Below the pieces are notes generated by a model, which saw only the letters and a program-made list of their open reading frames with translations, did no database searches and was not told the origin of the DNA. Position numbers and translations under genes: made by a program. Below are positions 42,092 through 53,093 of a stretch of 64,000 nt of DNA, in pieces (within the stretch, counting starts at the first letter, position 1; each line of letters starts with the position of its first letter). Source of the DNA: Amycolatopsis jiangsuensis (GTDB lineage Bacteria; Actinomycetota; Actinomycetes; Mycobacteriales; Pseudonocardiaceae); assembly GCF_014204865.1 (NCBI RefSeq), contig NZ_JACHMG010000001.1:6288501-6352500 (forward strand), given 5' to 3'.

Positions 42092-42922
42092 TCAGGGTTT
42101 GCGCGCGACGACCCCGGCCATGATCCGCTGCGCGGTGTTCGGCGGTGCGAGCTGCGGGCCGTCGGACCACCAGTCGCGCAGTTCCACCAGTCCGGGTTCG
42201 ATGATCTCCAGCCCGTCGACCATTTCCAGGATTTCCTCCCGGGTGCGCGCGGTGGCGCCGCCGAGCGAGCCGCTGGCGATGGCCTCCTCCAGCGCGTGCA
42301 CGGCGTCGGCGTCGCCGTCCGGACCCGGGTCGAGGAAGTGCGAGATGGCCACGTACGAGCCCGAGGGCAGCGCGTCGAGGTAGCTGCGCATGATCTCGGC
42401 CGGCCGGTGCCGGTCGCCCTTGTGGTGGTGCAGCGTGGCGATGAACAGCAGCGCGATCGGCTGCTCCCAGTCCAGGTGCGTGCGGACGACGTCGTGCTCG
42501 AGGATGCTCGCCGGCGCGAAGATGTCACCCTCGATGTAGCGGGTCCGGTCGTTGTCCTCCAGCAGCGCGCGCCCGTGCGCGCTCACCACCGGGTCGTTGT
42601 CGACGTAGACGACCTTCGACTCCGGCTGCAGCCGCTGCACCACGTGGTGCACGTTCTCCGCGGTGGGCAGGCCGGAACCGCAGTCGAGGTACTGGGTCAT
42701 CCGCGCGTGCGTGGCCAGGAAGCGGGTGAGCCGGATCAGGAACGCCCGGTTCTCCCGGATGGCGTCGGCCAGGTCCGGCATCACCTGGGTGAGCTCACCG
42801 AAGGTCTGCCGGTCCACCTCGTAGTTCGTGGTACCGCCGAGGGCGTAGTCGTAGATCCGCGCGACGCTCGCCCGGTCCGGGTCGACTCCGACGGGCGCGT
42901 TCGGATCTGCGTTCGACGACAT
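42092..42922 (-). CDS. SAM-dependent methyltransferase, Methyltransf_19 (DUF574) family
   Basis: 276 residues from the ATG at 42922. The N-terminus PVGVDPDRASVARIYDYALG and GTTNYEVDRQT are family hallmarks. The SAM site lies in YLDCGSGLPTAENVHHVVQ and VVYVDNDPVVSAHGRALL. These proteins are abundant in actinomycetes, often several dozen per genome, and their substrates are unknown. A close paralogue lies at 44309-45139. Nothing in the neighbourhood fixes its role. Confidence 0.88.
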   Translation of the reverse strand: MSSNADPNAPVGVDPDRASVARIYDYALGGTTNYEVDRQTFGELTQVMPDLADAIRENRAFLIRLTRFLATHARMTQYLDCGSGLPTAENVHHVVQRLQPESKVVYVDNDPVVSAHGRALLEDNDRTRYIEGDIFAPASILEHDVVRTHLDWEQPIALLFIATLHHHKGDRHRPAEIMRSYLDALPSGSYVAISHFLDPGPDGDADAVHALEEAIASGSLGGATARTREEILEMVDGLEIIEPGLVELRDWWSDGPQLAPPNTAQRIMAGVVARKP

Positions 42923-42989
42923 GCGCGGTGCCTCCCTGGCTGTTCGGCGATGCTCTGGTGGCGGCTGGTGCACCGAGCGTAGCGGTCGC

Positions 42990-43367
42990 TCAGCCCTCGG
43001 TCTCGCGCGCCTTCAGCCGGGCGGCCTCCCGGCGGACCTCGGCTTGCGTGGCCCGTTCGTGGCGCAGCCAGTCCGGTTCCTCGGCCTTCAGCGCGTCGAT
43101 CTGCTCGGTGGTGAGTGGCTCGGTGATCCCGCCACGGGCGAGTCCGCCGATCGAGACGCCCAGTTTGGCCGCGACGACCGGACGCGGATGCGGTCCGGTG
43201 CGGCGCAGTTCGCGCAACCACTCCGGTGGATCGGTCTGCAGGGCGTTCAGCTCGTCGCGGGAGACCACGCCCGCGCGGAACTCGGCGGGGGTGGCTTCGA
43301 GGTAGACGCCCAGCTTCTTGGCCGCGGTGGCCGGTTTCATCGTCTGGGAGCTCTTCTGCGACGTCAT
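42990..43367 (-). CDS. DUF5997 family protein
   Basis: 125 residues. The conserved block MKPATAAKKLGVYLEATPAE is followed by FRAGVVSRDELNALQ, and PRPVVAAKLGVSIGGLARGG gives a second LGV-type helix pair that resembles a helix-turn-helix. No membrane or export signal. It is divergently paired with a LysR-type sensor-domain gene, an arrangement I recall as recurrent in actinobacteria. A joint role as a split regulator, with this protein binding DNA, is an inference. Confidence 0.8.
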   Translation of the reverse strand: MTSQKSSQTMKPATAAKKLGVYLEATPAEFRAGVVSRDELNALQTDPPEWLRELRRTGPHPRPVVAAKLGVSIGGLARGGITEPLTTEQIDALKAEEPDWLRHERATQAEVRREAARLKARETEG

Positions 43368-43409
43368 GCCCGCCAGGGTAATCGGGGCCGGCGCGGGTAG
43401 CCTGGCCTG

Positions 43410-44144
43410 GTGACTTCAGCGGAGCGGCCGCCGGCGTTCCGGCTCGCCTACGTGCCCGGGGCGACGCCCGCGAAATGGGTCCGGATCTGGGGCGAACGCG
43501 AGCCGCGGGTGTCGCTGGAGCTGGTCGCGGTGTCGGCCGCCGAGGCCGCGGACGCGGTGCGCGAGGACCGTGCCGACGCGGCGTTGCTGAGGTTGCCCGG
43601 TGACCGGGACGGCCTGCACGCGATCCCGCTCTACACCGAGACCACGGTGGTCGTGGCCCCGAAGGACCACCTGATCGCCGCGGCGGACGAGGTGTCCGGT
43701 GTGGACCTCGCCGACGACGTGGTGCTGCATCCGCTCGACGACCCGTTCGACTGGCCCACCCCACCCGGGCGCCCACCGGGCCTTCCGGCGCGCGAACGCC
43801 CGGCCACCACCGGCGACGCGATCGAACTGGTCGCGGCCGGGGTCGGCCTGCTCGTGGTGCCGCAGTCCCTCGCGCGGCTGCACCACCGCCGCGACCTCAC
43901 GTACCGGACTCTCACCGACGCGCCGCAGTCATGCGTCGCGCTGTCCTGGCCGGAGGGGGAGACGAGCGCGCTGGTGGAGCAGTTCATCGGAATCGTCCGC
44001 GGCCGCACGGTGAACAGCACCCGCGGACAGCAGGAGGCGAAGGCCAAGGGCGGCACACCCGCCCGCACGCCGGCGAAGCCCACCCGTGAACCGTCCCGCC
44101 GCCGCGGCGCCCCGAAACCAGGCCGGTCCCGCCGCCACCGGTGA
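43410..44144 (+). CDS. LysR-type substrate-binding domain protein lacking the HTH
   Basis: 244 residues from a GTG. The protein starts directly with a periplasmic-binding-like fold: FRLAYVPGATPAKWVRIWGE, LELVAVSAAEAADAVREDRA and DAALLRLPGD. The hinge to the second lobe follows, with TTGDAIELVAAGVGLLVVPQ. All of this is LysR effector domain. The usual N-terminal winged helix (about 60 residues) is absent and no upstream frame encodes it. A basic, disordered tail of about 45 residues (KPTREPSRRRGAPKPGRSRR) ends the protein and could contact nucleic acid. Confidence 0.82.
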   Translation: MTSAERPPAFRLAYVPGATPAKWVRIWGEREPRVSLELVAVSAAEAADAVREDRADAALLRLPGDRDGLHAIPLYTETTVVVAPKDHLIAAADEVSGVDLADDVVLHPLDDPFDWPTPPGRPPGLPARERPATTGDAIELVAAGVGLLVVPQSLARLHHRRDLTYRTLTDAPQSCVALSWPEGETSALVEQFIGIVRGRTVNSTRGQQEAKAKGGTPARTPAKPTREPSRRRGAPKPGRSRRHR

Positions 44145-44209
44145 CGGGCCGGTCGGCGAGGAGCGGGCCGTCGCCGGACGAGAAGTCACTGTCCGAAGTG
44201 GACTTCCGA

Positions 44210-44329
44210 AGCCCGGCGACAGCGCCCCGGAAGCTGTACCCCCGGAAGAAGTGTCCCGGCAGCAGCGCCCCCGGAAGCGGCGCCCCGGCGACGCTGTCGC
44301 CGCAGGAGTCAGGCCTTTCGCCCGACTCC
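44210..44329. other. Short CCCCGGAAG repeats and hairpin between convergent genes
   Basis: Three to four copies of CCCCGGAAG within about 70 bp (44226-44285), then an imperfect hairpin GGAGTCAGGC/GCCCGACTCC (44305-44314 and 44320-44329) that overlaps the end of the downstream minus-strand gene. Probably acts as terminator for both genes. Confidence 0.4.
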
Positions 44330-45139
44330 GCCGGAAATGCATTCCTGGACCTGGTTCAGCGGCTGGTAGCGCGGGCCGTCCGGCCACCAGTCGTCGCACA
44401 GGACCAGGCCGGGGTCGACCAGGTCGGTGCCGCCGAACATGGTCTTGATCTGCTCGTGCGTGCGGAACACGCCGCTGCCCATCGGGCTGTGCGTGAACTT
44501 GTCCTCCATCCGCCGCGCGATCTCGCTGTGCTCGGGCGTCTGCGGGTCGGAGAAGTGGGCCACCACCACGAAGGAACCGGACGGCAGCGCGTCCACATAG
44601 GTCTGCATCAGCGCGGCGTAGTCATCACCGAGGTAGTGGTGCAGTGTTCCGTTGTGCAGCAGCGCGATCGGCTGGGTCCAGTCGAGGAACTCGCGCGTGG
44701 TCTCGTGCCCCAGCACCTGCTCGGGCTTGAAGATGTCCGACTCGATGAACTTCGTGTGCTCGTTCTCCTCCAGCAGTGCGCGCCCGTGCGCGAGTACCAC
44801 CGGATCGTTGTCCACGTACAGCACCCGGGCCTCCGGGATGATGCGCTGCACGACCTGGTGGGTGTTCTCCGCGGTGGGCAGCCCGGAACCGCAGTCGAGG
44901 TACTGGGTGACCCGGCCCTGGGTGGCGAGGAAGCGGCAGGCGCGGATCAGGAAGTTGCGGTTCGACCAGGCCAGGTCGTTCACCTCGGGCGCGACCTGGG
45001 CGACCTGGTCGAGCACCCGGCGGTCGATCTCGTAGTTGTTCGTCCCGTTCAGAGCCGCGTCGTAGACCCGGGCGATGCTCGCCCGGTTGATGTCGACCCC
45101 GACCGGGTGCGAGCTGGGTGATTCGACGGCCTCGGACAT
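44309..45139 (-). CDS. SAM-dependent methyltransferase, Methyltransf_19 family (paralogue)
   Basis: 276 residues, closely related to the product at 42092-42922. PVGVDINRASIARVYDAALN and GTNNYEIDRRV lead, then the SAM site YLDCGSGLPTAENTHQVVQR and VLYVDNDPVVLAHGRALL; the WWPDGPRYQPLNQVQ end matches its relative's WWSDGPQ end. Same orientation as its paralogue with the DUF5997/LysR pair between, suggesting a local duplication. Substrate unknown. Confidence 0.88.
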   Translation of the reverse strand: MSEAVESPSSHPVGVDINRASIARVYDAALNGTNNYEIDRRVLDQVAQVAPEVNDLAWSNRNFLIRACRFLATQGRVTQYLDCGSGLPTAENTHQVVQRIIPEARVLYVDNDPVVLAHGRALLEENEHTKFIESDIFKPEQVLGHETTREFLDWTQPIALLHNGTLHHYLGDDYAALMQTYVDALPSGSFVVVAHFSDPQTPEHSEIARRMEDKFTHSPMGSGVFRTHEQIKTMFGGTDLVDPGLVLCDDWWPDGPRYQPLNQVQECISGGVGRKA

Positions 45140-45271
45140 CTGGCGTCACCTCGGGTGTGTCGTGCGTCTCGTGCGGGCCCCCACCGTAGCGCCACCACCC
45201 GGGTACGCGACCGCCAGGAGGTGAGCCGGGAGCCGGAGCCGGCGGCGGGAACTCCCGATCGGGTGCCAATC

Positions 45272-45288
45272 TTGATTCATTCCAGAAA
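45272..45288 (+). promoter_or_regulatory. FurA operator/promoter of furA-katG
   Basis: The AT-rich stretch TTGATTCATTCCAGAAA lies 20 bp upstream of the furA start and closely resembles the site at which FurA represses its own promoter in mycobacteria and streptomycetes. It overlaps the likely -35 region, so oxidation of FurA would release furA-katG transcription. Confidence 0.65.
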
Positions 45289-45307
45289 ATCCGGCACACT
45301 TCGGGGT

Positions 45308-48000
<2,693 letters not shown>

Positions 48001-48029
48001 TCGCCGGCACGCTCCGCGTGCCCGAGTAC

Positions 48030-48070
48030 GGAAAGGCCTCCTCCGGGGAATCCCCGGAGGAGGCCTTTCC
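48030..48070. terminator. Strong terminator after katG
   Basis: Perfect 19-bp arms (48030-48048 and 48052-48070) around AAT, 29 bp after the katG stop and 12 bp before the end of the convergent TetR gene, flanked by short A and T runs on each strand, so probably bidirectional. Confidence 0.85.
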
Positions 48071-48082
48071 CGCTTTCCGGGG

Positions 48083-48769
48083 TCAGGCGCCGGGAGGCAG
48101 CGGGGTGGCGCGGGCGCCGTTGAGCAGGGTGTCCAGTGCCCACTGGGCGCGGTCGGTGCCGCTGCCGGACAGCAGGTGCGCACCGGTCGCGGCGATGTGC
48201 GGATGGCTTTCCGGGCTGAGCGAGCGCAGCGCCTGCGCCAGTGCGTCCTGCTCGGCCTCCGAACCGGGCCGGTTCCGGCGGGTGCCGTGTTCCACCGCGG
48301 TCGCCGTGCTGACCAGGAGCAGCAGGTCGACCGTCCACGCGGCCGGGCCGGGCGGCACACCGCCTTCGGTGAGCAGGCCGAGTACGGCGTCGGCGATCCG
48401 CAGGTAGTGCGGCCCGCTCAGCCTGGTCACCAGCGCGACCCGGGCAAGGCCGGGGTGCGCGTAGAGCACGTCCCGGTAGGCCGAGGTCAGCGTCCACAAC
48501 CTCGTCCGCCAGTCGGCGCCGGGGAGCGAGACCGTGGAGACTTCGCCGAGCAGCTCGTCGAGCACCGCGGCGTGCAGCTCCTCGGCGTCGCTGACGTAGA
48601 CGTAGAGCGAGGCGGGCCCGGTGTCCAGTTCCTTGGCCAGCCGCCGCATGGTGACCCGTTCCACGCCCTCGTGGCGCACCACTTCGAGCGCCGCCGCGAC
48701 GATGCCCTCCCGGCTCAGCGCGGGTTTGGCCGGGCGTTCCCGCCGGTTGTAGGAGCCACTGGAAGCCAT
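48083..48769 (-). CDS. TetR-family transcriptional regulator
   Basis: 228 residues. N-terminal HTH: SREGIVAAALEVVRHEGVER and VTMRRLAKELDTGPASLYVY. The C-terminal domain fits TetR_C-like ligand pockets (LYAHPGLARVALVTRLSGPH). Divergent from the histidine kinase gene with 77 bp between starts, so it may regulate that unit or itself; no clear palindrome was found in the gap. Confidence 0.87.
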   Translation of the reverse strand: MASSGSYNRRERPAKPALSREGIVAAALEVVRHEGVERVTMRRLAKELDTGPASLYVYVSDAEELHAAVLDELLGEVSTVSLPGADWRTRLWTLTSAYRDVLYAHPGLARVALVTRLSGPHYLRIADAVLGLLTEGGVPPGPAAWTVDLLLLVSTATAVEHGTRRNRPGSEAEQDALAQALRSLSPESHPHIAATGAHLLSGSGTDRAQWALDTLLNGARATPLPPGA

Positions 48770-48846
48770 GGCGGCATGGTAGGCGTACCGGGTCCGCGAA
48801 TCGGACAGTGATGGCGGTCGCGGCCAGGGTTTCCTAGGCTGGACCG

Positions 48847-50013
48847 GTGTGGGGGAAGGTGCGCGACCGGGTGGCGGGCCGGCTGAACGACGCCCTCTCG
48901 CGCTCCGGGATCACGGTGCCCTGGTGGGTTCCGCTCGGCACGAACACCTTCGCGCTGATCGGGCTCGCGGTCGCGATCGGGCAGCGCACCGCGCAGCCGG
49001 TGCCGGTGCTGATCGCGGCGTTCGTGCTCATGCAGGGCGGCTCGCTGCTGTTCCTGCTGACCGGCCGGATCGCGCCGTCCTGGCTGAAGTCGCTCGCCGT
49101 GCTCGCCGGGGTGGGGGTCCTGCTCGCCTTCCCGGTCGTCCCGGACTTCGCGCCGATGCCGCTCGCCGTGCTGTCCGCGGAGGTCTCCGCGATCGCCTCC
49201 GCCGGGCTCGCCTTCGTGGTCACCGCGGCCGGGGTCGGGGTGCTCGCGGTGGCCGCGGCGACGGTCGGGCTGGTCGGATTTCCGGTCTACACGCTCGCGG
49301 TGCTGCTGGGGCTGTGCGCCGGGTTCATGCTCCGCTGGTACGTGCGGGCGCTGGATGCCGAACGGGGCAAGCAGGACGCGGTGCGGGAGCAGGCGATGCT
49401 GGCCGAACGGCAGCGGATCGCGCGCGAGGTGCACGACATCGTCGCGCATTCGCTGAGCATCACCCTGTTGCACGTCACCGGCGCGCGGCACGGTCTGCGC
49501 ACCGACCGGGACGTGGACGAGGCAGTCGAGGCGCTCGCCGAAGCGGAGCGGGTCGGCCGCGGCGCGATGGCCGAGATCCGGCGCACCGTGGGGTTGCTGT
49601 CGCGGGATTCCGCGGGCACGAGATCGTTGCCGGGCACCGTCGACATCGCGGATCTCGTGGCGGACACGCGTGCCGCCGGACTGGACGCGTACTACGAACT
49701 GGAGGGGGACGTGCACGCGGTCGCATCCGCGGCGGGGCTGGGGCTCTACCGCATCGCCCAGGAATCGCTGGCCAACGTCGTCAAGCACGCGCCGGCGGAG
49801 ACCGCGTCGGTGCGGTTGCGGATCGAGGCCGGAGCGGCCCGGCTGACCGTCCGCAACAGACGCTGCGGTGGCACCCGCCAGTCCGGCGGGTCGGGTCTGG
49901 CCGGGATGGCCGCGCGGGCCGAGCAGCTGGGTGCCGTGCTGCGGGTCGGGCCGGAGGGGCCGGACTGGCTCGTGGACGTCACCGTGCCGCTGCCGGCCGA
50001 GGTCGTTTCGTGA
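48847..50013 (+). CDS. Sensor histidine kinase, NarL/DesK type
   Basis: 388 residues from a GTG. Five to six hydrophobic segments in the first 165 residues with very short loops, then HisKA_3 with the phosphoacceptor His in REVHDIVAHSLSITLLHV. HATPase motifs are ESLANVVKHAP and GSGLAGMAARAEQLG. The end overlaps the next gene by 4 nt (GTGA), so it is the cognate kinase of the fused regulator that follows. Confidence 0.9.
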   Translation: MWGKVRDRVAGRLNDALSRSGITVPWWVPLGTNTFALIGLAVAIGQRTAQPVPVLIAAFVLMQGGSLLFLLTGRIAPSWLKSLAVLAGVGVLLAFPVVPDFAPMPLAVLSAEVSAIASAGLAFVVTAAGVGVLAVAAATVGLVGFPVYTLAVLLGLCAGFMLRWYVRALDAERGKQDAVREQAMLAERQRIAREVHDIVAHSLSITLLHVTGARHGLRTDRDVDEAVEALAEAERVGRGAMAEIRRTVGLLSRDSAGTRSLPGTVDIADLVADTRAAGLDAYYELEGDVHAVASAAGLGLYRIAQESLANVVKHAPAETASVRLRIEAGAARLTVRNRRCGGTRQSGGSGLAGMAARAEQLGAVLRVGPEGPDWLVDVTVPLPAEVVS

Positions 50014-51464
50014 CGGCGGTGCGGGTGCTGCTCGTCGACGATCAGGAACTCGTGCGGTCCGGGCTGCGGCGGATCCTGCGCGCCCGCGACGGGTTCGAGG
50101 TGGCAGGCGAGTGCTGTGACGGGTCCGGCGTGCCGGAGGCGCTGGCCGCCGCCGGCACGGTCGACGTGGTGGTGATGGACCTGCGGATGAAGCAGGTGGA
50201 CGGGATCGAGGCGACCCGGCGGCTGCGTGCGGACGGGCCGCGGCCACCGGTGCTGGCGTTGACCACTTTCGACGACGACGAACTGCTCGCCGGGGTACTG
50301 CGGGCGGGCGCGAACGGTTACGTGCTCAAGGATTCTCCCGCCGAAGATCTGATCCGGGCGGTACGCGCGGTGGCCGCGGGGGAAGCGTGGCTCGACCCGG
50401 CGGTGACCGGACGGGTGCTCACCACCTACCGGGCGACGGCGGGGGATCGCCCGCCGCCCGGACTGCTCACGGCACGCGAAACGGAGCTGCTCGCGTTGGT
50501 GGGGCGCGGGTTGACCGACGCCGAGACCGCGCACGCGCTGGGGATTCCCGAGGCCACTGTGGACGGTGAGCTGCGGCGCGTGGGCGTGAAGCTGCGCCTG
50601 CGGGACCGTGCGGCAGCGATCGTGTACGCCTTCGACCACGGGCTCGTCACCCCCGGTCGCGGTGCTTCGGTCGCCGAACCGGCCGACGTGGAGTGGGCGG
50701 ATCCCGGGTTGCGGTTCAGCGTGCTCGGTCCGCTGCGGGCCTGGCGCGGGGACCGGATCCTGGACCTCGGACCGGTGCGGCAGCAGGCGTTGCTCGCCGC
50801 CTTGCTGCTGCGGCCGGGAGTGCCGGTGCGGGCCGGTGAACTGCTCGACGACGTGTGGGGGCTGGAACCGCCCGGCACCGGCGGCCGGGTGGTGCCGGTC
50901 TACGTGCACCGGCTGCGAAAGTGCCTGCGGGCGGGCGGGGAGCGTACCGAGGATTCGGTGATCGCCAGTGACCGCGGGGCCTACCGGTTCGACGGCGCCC
51001 GGATTCGCTTGGACAGCACGGATTTCGAGACCCGGGCCGCGGAGACGGAGCAGGCCGTGCGGGCGGGTGACCTGCCGGCCGCGGTGGCCGCGGCCGACGC
51101 CGCACTGGCCCTGTTCCAGGGCGAACCGCTCGCCGGGCTGCCCGGCCCGTTCGCCGAGGGGGAACGGATGCGGCTGACCGAGCGGCGGCTGGCCCTGCTG
51201 CAGGACAAGGCCAGCGCACAGGTGCGGCTGGGCCGGGTGGACGACGTGGTCGCCGAGCTGTCCGCGTTCCTGGCCGTGCACCCGCACCGGGAACCGTTGG
51301 CGGCGCTGCTGATGCGCGCCCTGCGCGCGGCCGGACGGCGGGCGGACGCGCTGGCGGTGTACCACCGTGTCCGCGACCGCCTGCGCTCCGACCTCGACGT
51401 CGAACCCGGCCCCGCCCTGGACCGCGAACTGCGGGTGACGCTCAGCTCGAGCCAGGCACACTGA
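50010..51464 (+). CDS. Response regulator fused to SARP activator (REC-LuxR HTH-wHTH-BTAD)
   Basis: One uninterrupted 484-residue frame. Residues 1-120: receiver with DDQ (10-12), phosphoacceptor Asp57 in VVVMDLRMK, Lys107 in VLKDSPA. 150-212: LuxR-type helix-turn-helix, but its recognition part TVDGELRRVGVKL has lost the usual TVKTHVSRV pattern. 234-330: OmpR-type winged helix (FSVLGPLRAWRGDRILDLGP, GELLDDVWGLEPPG). 335-480: BTAD, ending RSDLDVEPGPALDREL. The receiver probably controls the SARP half directly. GTGA overlap with the kinase gene; 3' end overlaps the convergent gene by 23 bp. Confidence 0.9.
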   Translation: MTAVRVLLVDDQELVRSGLRRILRARDGFEVAGECCDGSGVPEALAAAGTVDVVVMDLRMKQVDGIEATRRLRADGPRPPVLALTTFDDDELLAGVLRAGANGYVLKDSPAEDLIRAVRAVAAGEAWLDPAVTGRVLTTYRATAGDRPPPGLLTARETELLALVGRGLTDAETAHALGIPEATVDGELRRVGVKLRLRDRAAAIVYAFDHGLVTPGRGASVAEPADVEWADPGLRFSVLGPLRAWRGDRILDLGPVRQQALLAALLLRPGVPVRAGELLDDVWGLEPPGTGGRVVPVYVHRLRKCLRAGGERTEDSVIASDRGAYRFDGARIRLDSTDFETRAAETEQAVRAGDLPAAVAAADAALALFQGEPLAGLPGPFAEGERMRLTERRLALLQDKASAQVRLGRVDDVVAELSAFLAVHPHREPLAALLMRALRAAGRRADALAVYHRVRDRLRSDLDVEPGPALDRELRVTLSSSQAH

Positions 51465-52788
51465 CCTCGAGCGACACGGTGATTCTCGGCCCGGAGCCCT
51501 CGGCCGCGCCGGAATCGCCGGCCGTCTCGGGCGCCTCGGGCGGGGTGTCCTGCCCGGGAGGCACGGCGCCGGGAGTGCCGTCGCCTGCGGTGGCGCTGGT
51601 CGGGATGGGGTTGGCTGCGGTGGCGCTGGCTGGGGTGGCGTCGCCCGAGATAGCGGTGCCGGAAGTGGCGGTGGCGGAGGTGGCGCTGCCGGACGTTGCG
51701 TTGCCCGGCGTGGCGGTCGCCGAAGTGGTGGCACCCGAGTTGCTGTCACCAAAGGTCGCGGTGCCCGGTGCGGCGGTGCCTGGGGTGGCGGTGCCGGACG
51801 TGGCGGTGCCCGGCGTGACGCTGCCCGATGTTGCGGTGCCCGGCGCGACGCTGCCCGATGTGGCGCCGCCGGACGTGGCGCTGTCCGGCGCGACGGTGCC
51901 TGGCGTGACAGTGCCCGAGGTGGCAGCTCCCGGCGCCGCGCTGCCCGGGCTGCTGTCGCCGGAAGTGCTGTCTCCCGAGGCGCCCGAGACCGGGTAACCG
52001 GTGGTGCCAGTCGCCGGATCGCCTGTGCCGGAGGTGCCCGGGTCGGCCGCGCTGGTCGAGTTGCCTTCGCTCAGCTGGGTCATCAGGTTCGTGACCGCTT
52101 CCACCCCGTGCAGGACCGAGTTCATCAGCTGCATCAGGTTCTGCGAATCCGCCAGCAGCACGCCGAGTTTCTGCGAGATCTTCTGCCCGTACTCGGTCGC
52201 GATCTCGACCGCCTGCGGGATGGCCGCGGCGACGCTCGCGCCGAACGTGGCCTGCGCGGCGGCCAGTGCCTGCGTCATCAGCGTGATGATCCGCCCAACG
52301 GCCTCCGAGATGAGCCCGCCGACCTCCTGCTGCGCCTTCCCCACGACCTTGCCCGCTTCGGACACCGCGCTCGCCACGGCGGTGCTCGCCTCGCCGACTG
52401 CCTCGACGCAGTCGGCGTGCTGCGAACTGGTGTCGCGGTAGCCCGACGCGGCGGAACCCGACCATTCCGACGTTTCCGGGCCGGCGGACTGACGGTAGTC
52501 GTCGGCGACCGTGGCGGCCTGGCCCCCGCTGTCGCCGAGGGCCTGTGCGTGCGAGGAGACCGCGTCCGGGTCGCCCTGCACCTGCTGCAGGGGCTCGTCG
52601 AGGAACCGCACCAGTTCGGTGATCATGCCGAATCCGGCGGACGTCAGTGCCGACAGCGGATCCGAGGTTGCGCCGAGCAGGTCCAGCGCGGTGCTCGCGC
52701 CGCCGAGACCGGCCGACACCCAGTCCTGGTTCTGCACCGCCCGGGTGGTCGAGCGCAGGTCGGTGAGCAGTTGTCCGGGGCTGGTCAT
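51442..52788 (-). CDS. WXG/PPE-like ESX-associated protein with 5-residue repeat tail
   Basis: 448 residues. The N-terminal helical part (about 1-240) holds a WXG-type turn at SEWSG (Trp109) between long helices, as in ESX substrates. Residues 246-410 are a low-complexity tail built on a five-residue period (SGTAT, PGTVA and similar), rich in T, S, G, A and P. A short conserved-looking end (GPRITVSLEVSVPGSS) follows. It has no signal peptide, as expected for type VII export. Start overlaps the preceding gene of the operon by 4 nt. The tail may span the cell wall. Confidence 0.75.
   Translation of the reverse strand: MTSPGQLLTDLRSTTRAVQNQDWVSAGLGGASTALDLLGATSDPLSALTSAGFGMITELVRFLDEPLQQVQGDPDAVSSHAQALGDSGGQAATVADDYRQSAGPETSEWSGSAASGYRDTSSQHADCVEAVGEASTAVASAVSEAGKVVGKAQQEVGGLISEAVGRIITLMTQALAAAQATFGASVAAAIPQAVEIATEYGQKISQKLGVLLADSQNLMQLMNSVLHGVEAVTNLMTQLSEGNSTSAADPGTSGTGDPATGTTGYPVSGASGDSTSGDSSPGSAAPGAATSGTVTPGTVAPDSATSGGATSGSVAPGTATSGSVTPGTATSGTATPGTAAPGTATFGDSNSGATTSATATPGNATSGSATSATATSGTAISGDATPASATAANPIPTSATAGDGTPGAVPPGQDTPPEAPETAGDSGAAEGSGPRITVSLEVSVPGSS
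51600..52050. repeat. 15-bp minisatellite coding the repeat tail
   Basis: About 30 imperfect copies of a 15-bp unit close to GGTGCCSGRCGTGGC on plus (reverse: the SGTAT/PGTVA repeat of the minus-strand gene). Units keep the reading frame throughout, so length variation between strains would change the tail in steps of five residues. Confidence 0.7.
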
Positions 52789-53093
52789 CGCCGGTCCTCC
52801 CGCGGCAGCGAAATCGTGTTCTGCCGGTCGCGTTCCTCGTAGTGGTCCGCGGCACTGGCCAGGTTCGCACTGACCTTGTCCACAGTGGACGAAGCATGGG
52901 TCATCGCTTCGCCGACCCGGCCCGCGGCGGACTGCAGGCCGGCGGTGAGGAACTGCACGAACGTGCCGAGCGCCTGGTCGCCGAGCTCGCCCGGACCGCT
53001 GCGGGAGACCACCGACAGCCGGTCGGCCAACGCGCCGACGGTGCCCGCGTGCCGGCGCAGCTGCCCGGGGTCGACGCCGAACTCGCCGGTCAC
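52785..53093 (-). CDS. ESX-type small helical protein (WXG100/EspC-like)
   Basis: 102 residues from the GTG at 53093. It starts FGVDPGQLRRHAGTVGALAD, as in type VII secretion target proteins of the DUF2580/EspC group. Two helices are predicted, with the second ending in SANLASAADHYEERDRQN (the YxxxD/E-like element common at ESX substrate C-termini). GTGA overlap with the YbaB-like gene and 4-nt overlap with the next gene show tight coupling. Probably secreted or a chaperone partner of the repeat-tail protein. Confidence 0.78.
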   Translation of the reverse strand: MTGEFGVDPGQLRRHAGTVGALADRLSVVSRSGPGELGDQALGTFVQFLTAGLQSAAGRVGEAMTHASSTVDKVSANLASAADHYEERDRQNTISLPREDRR

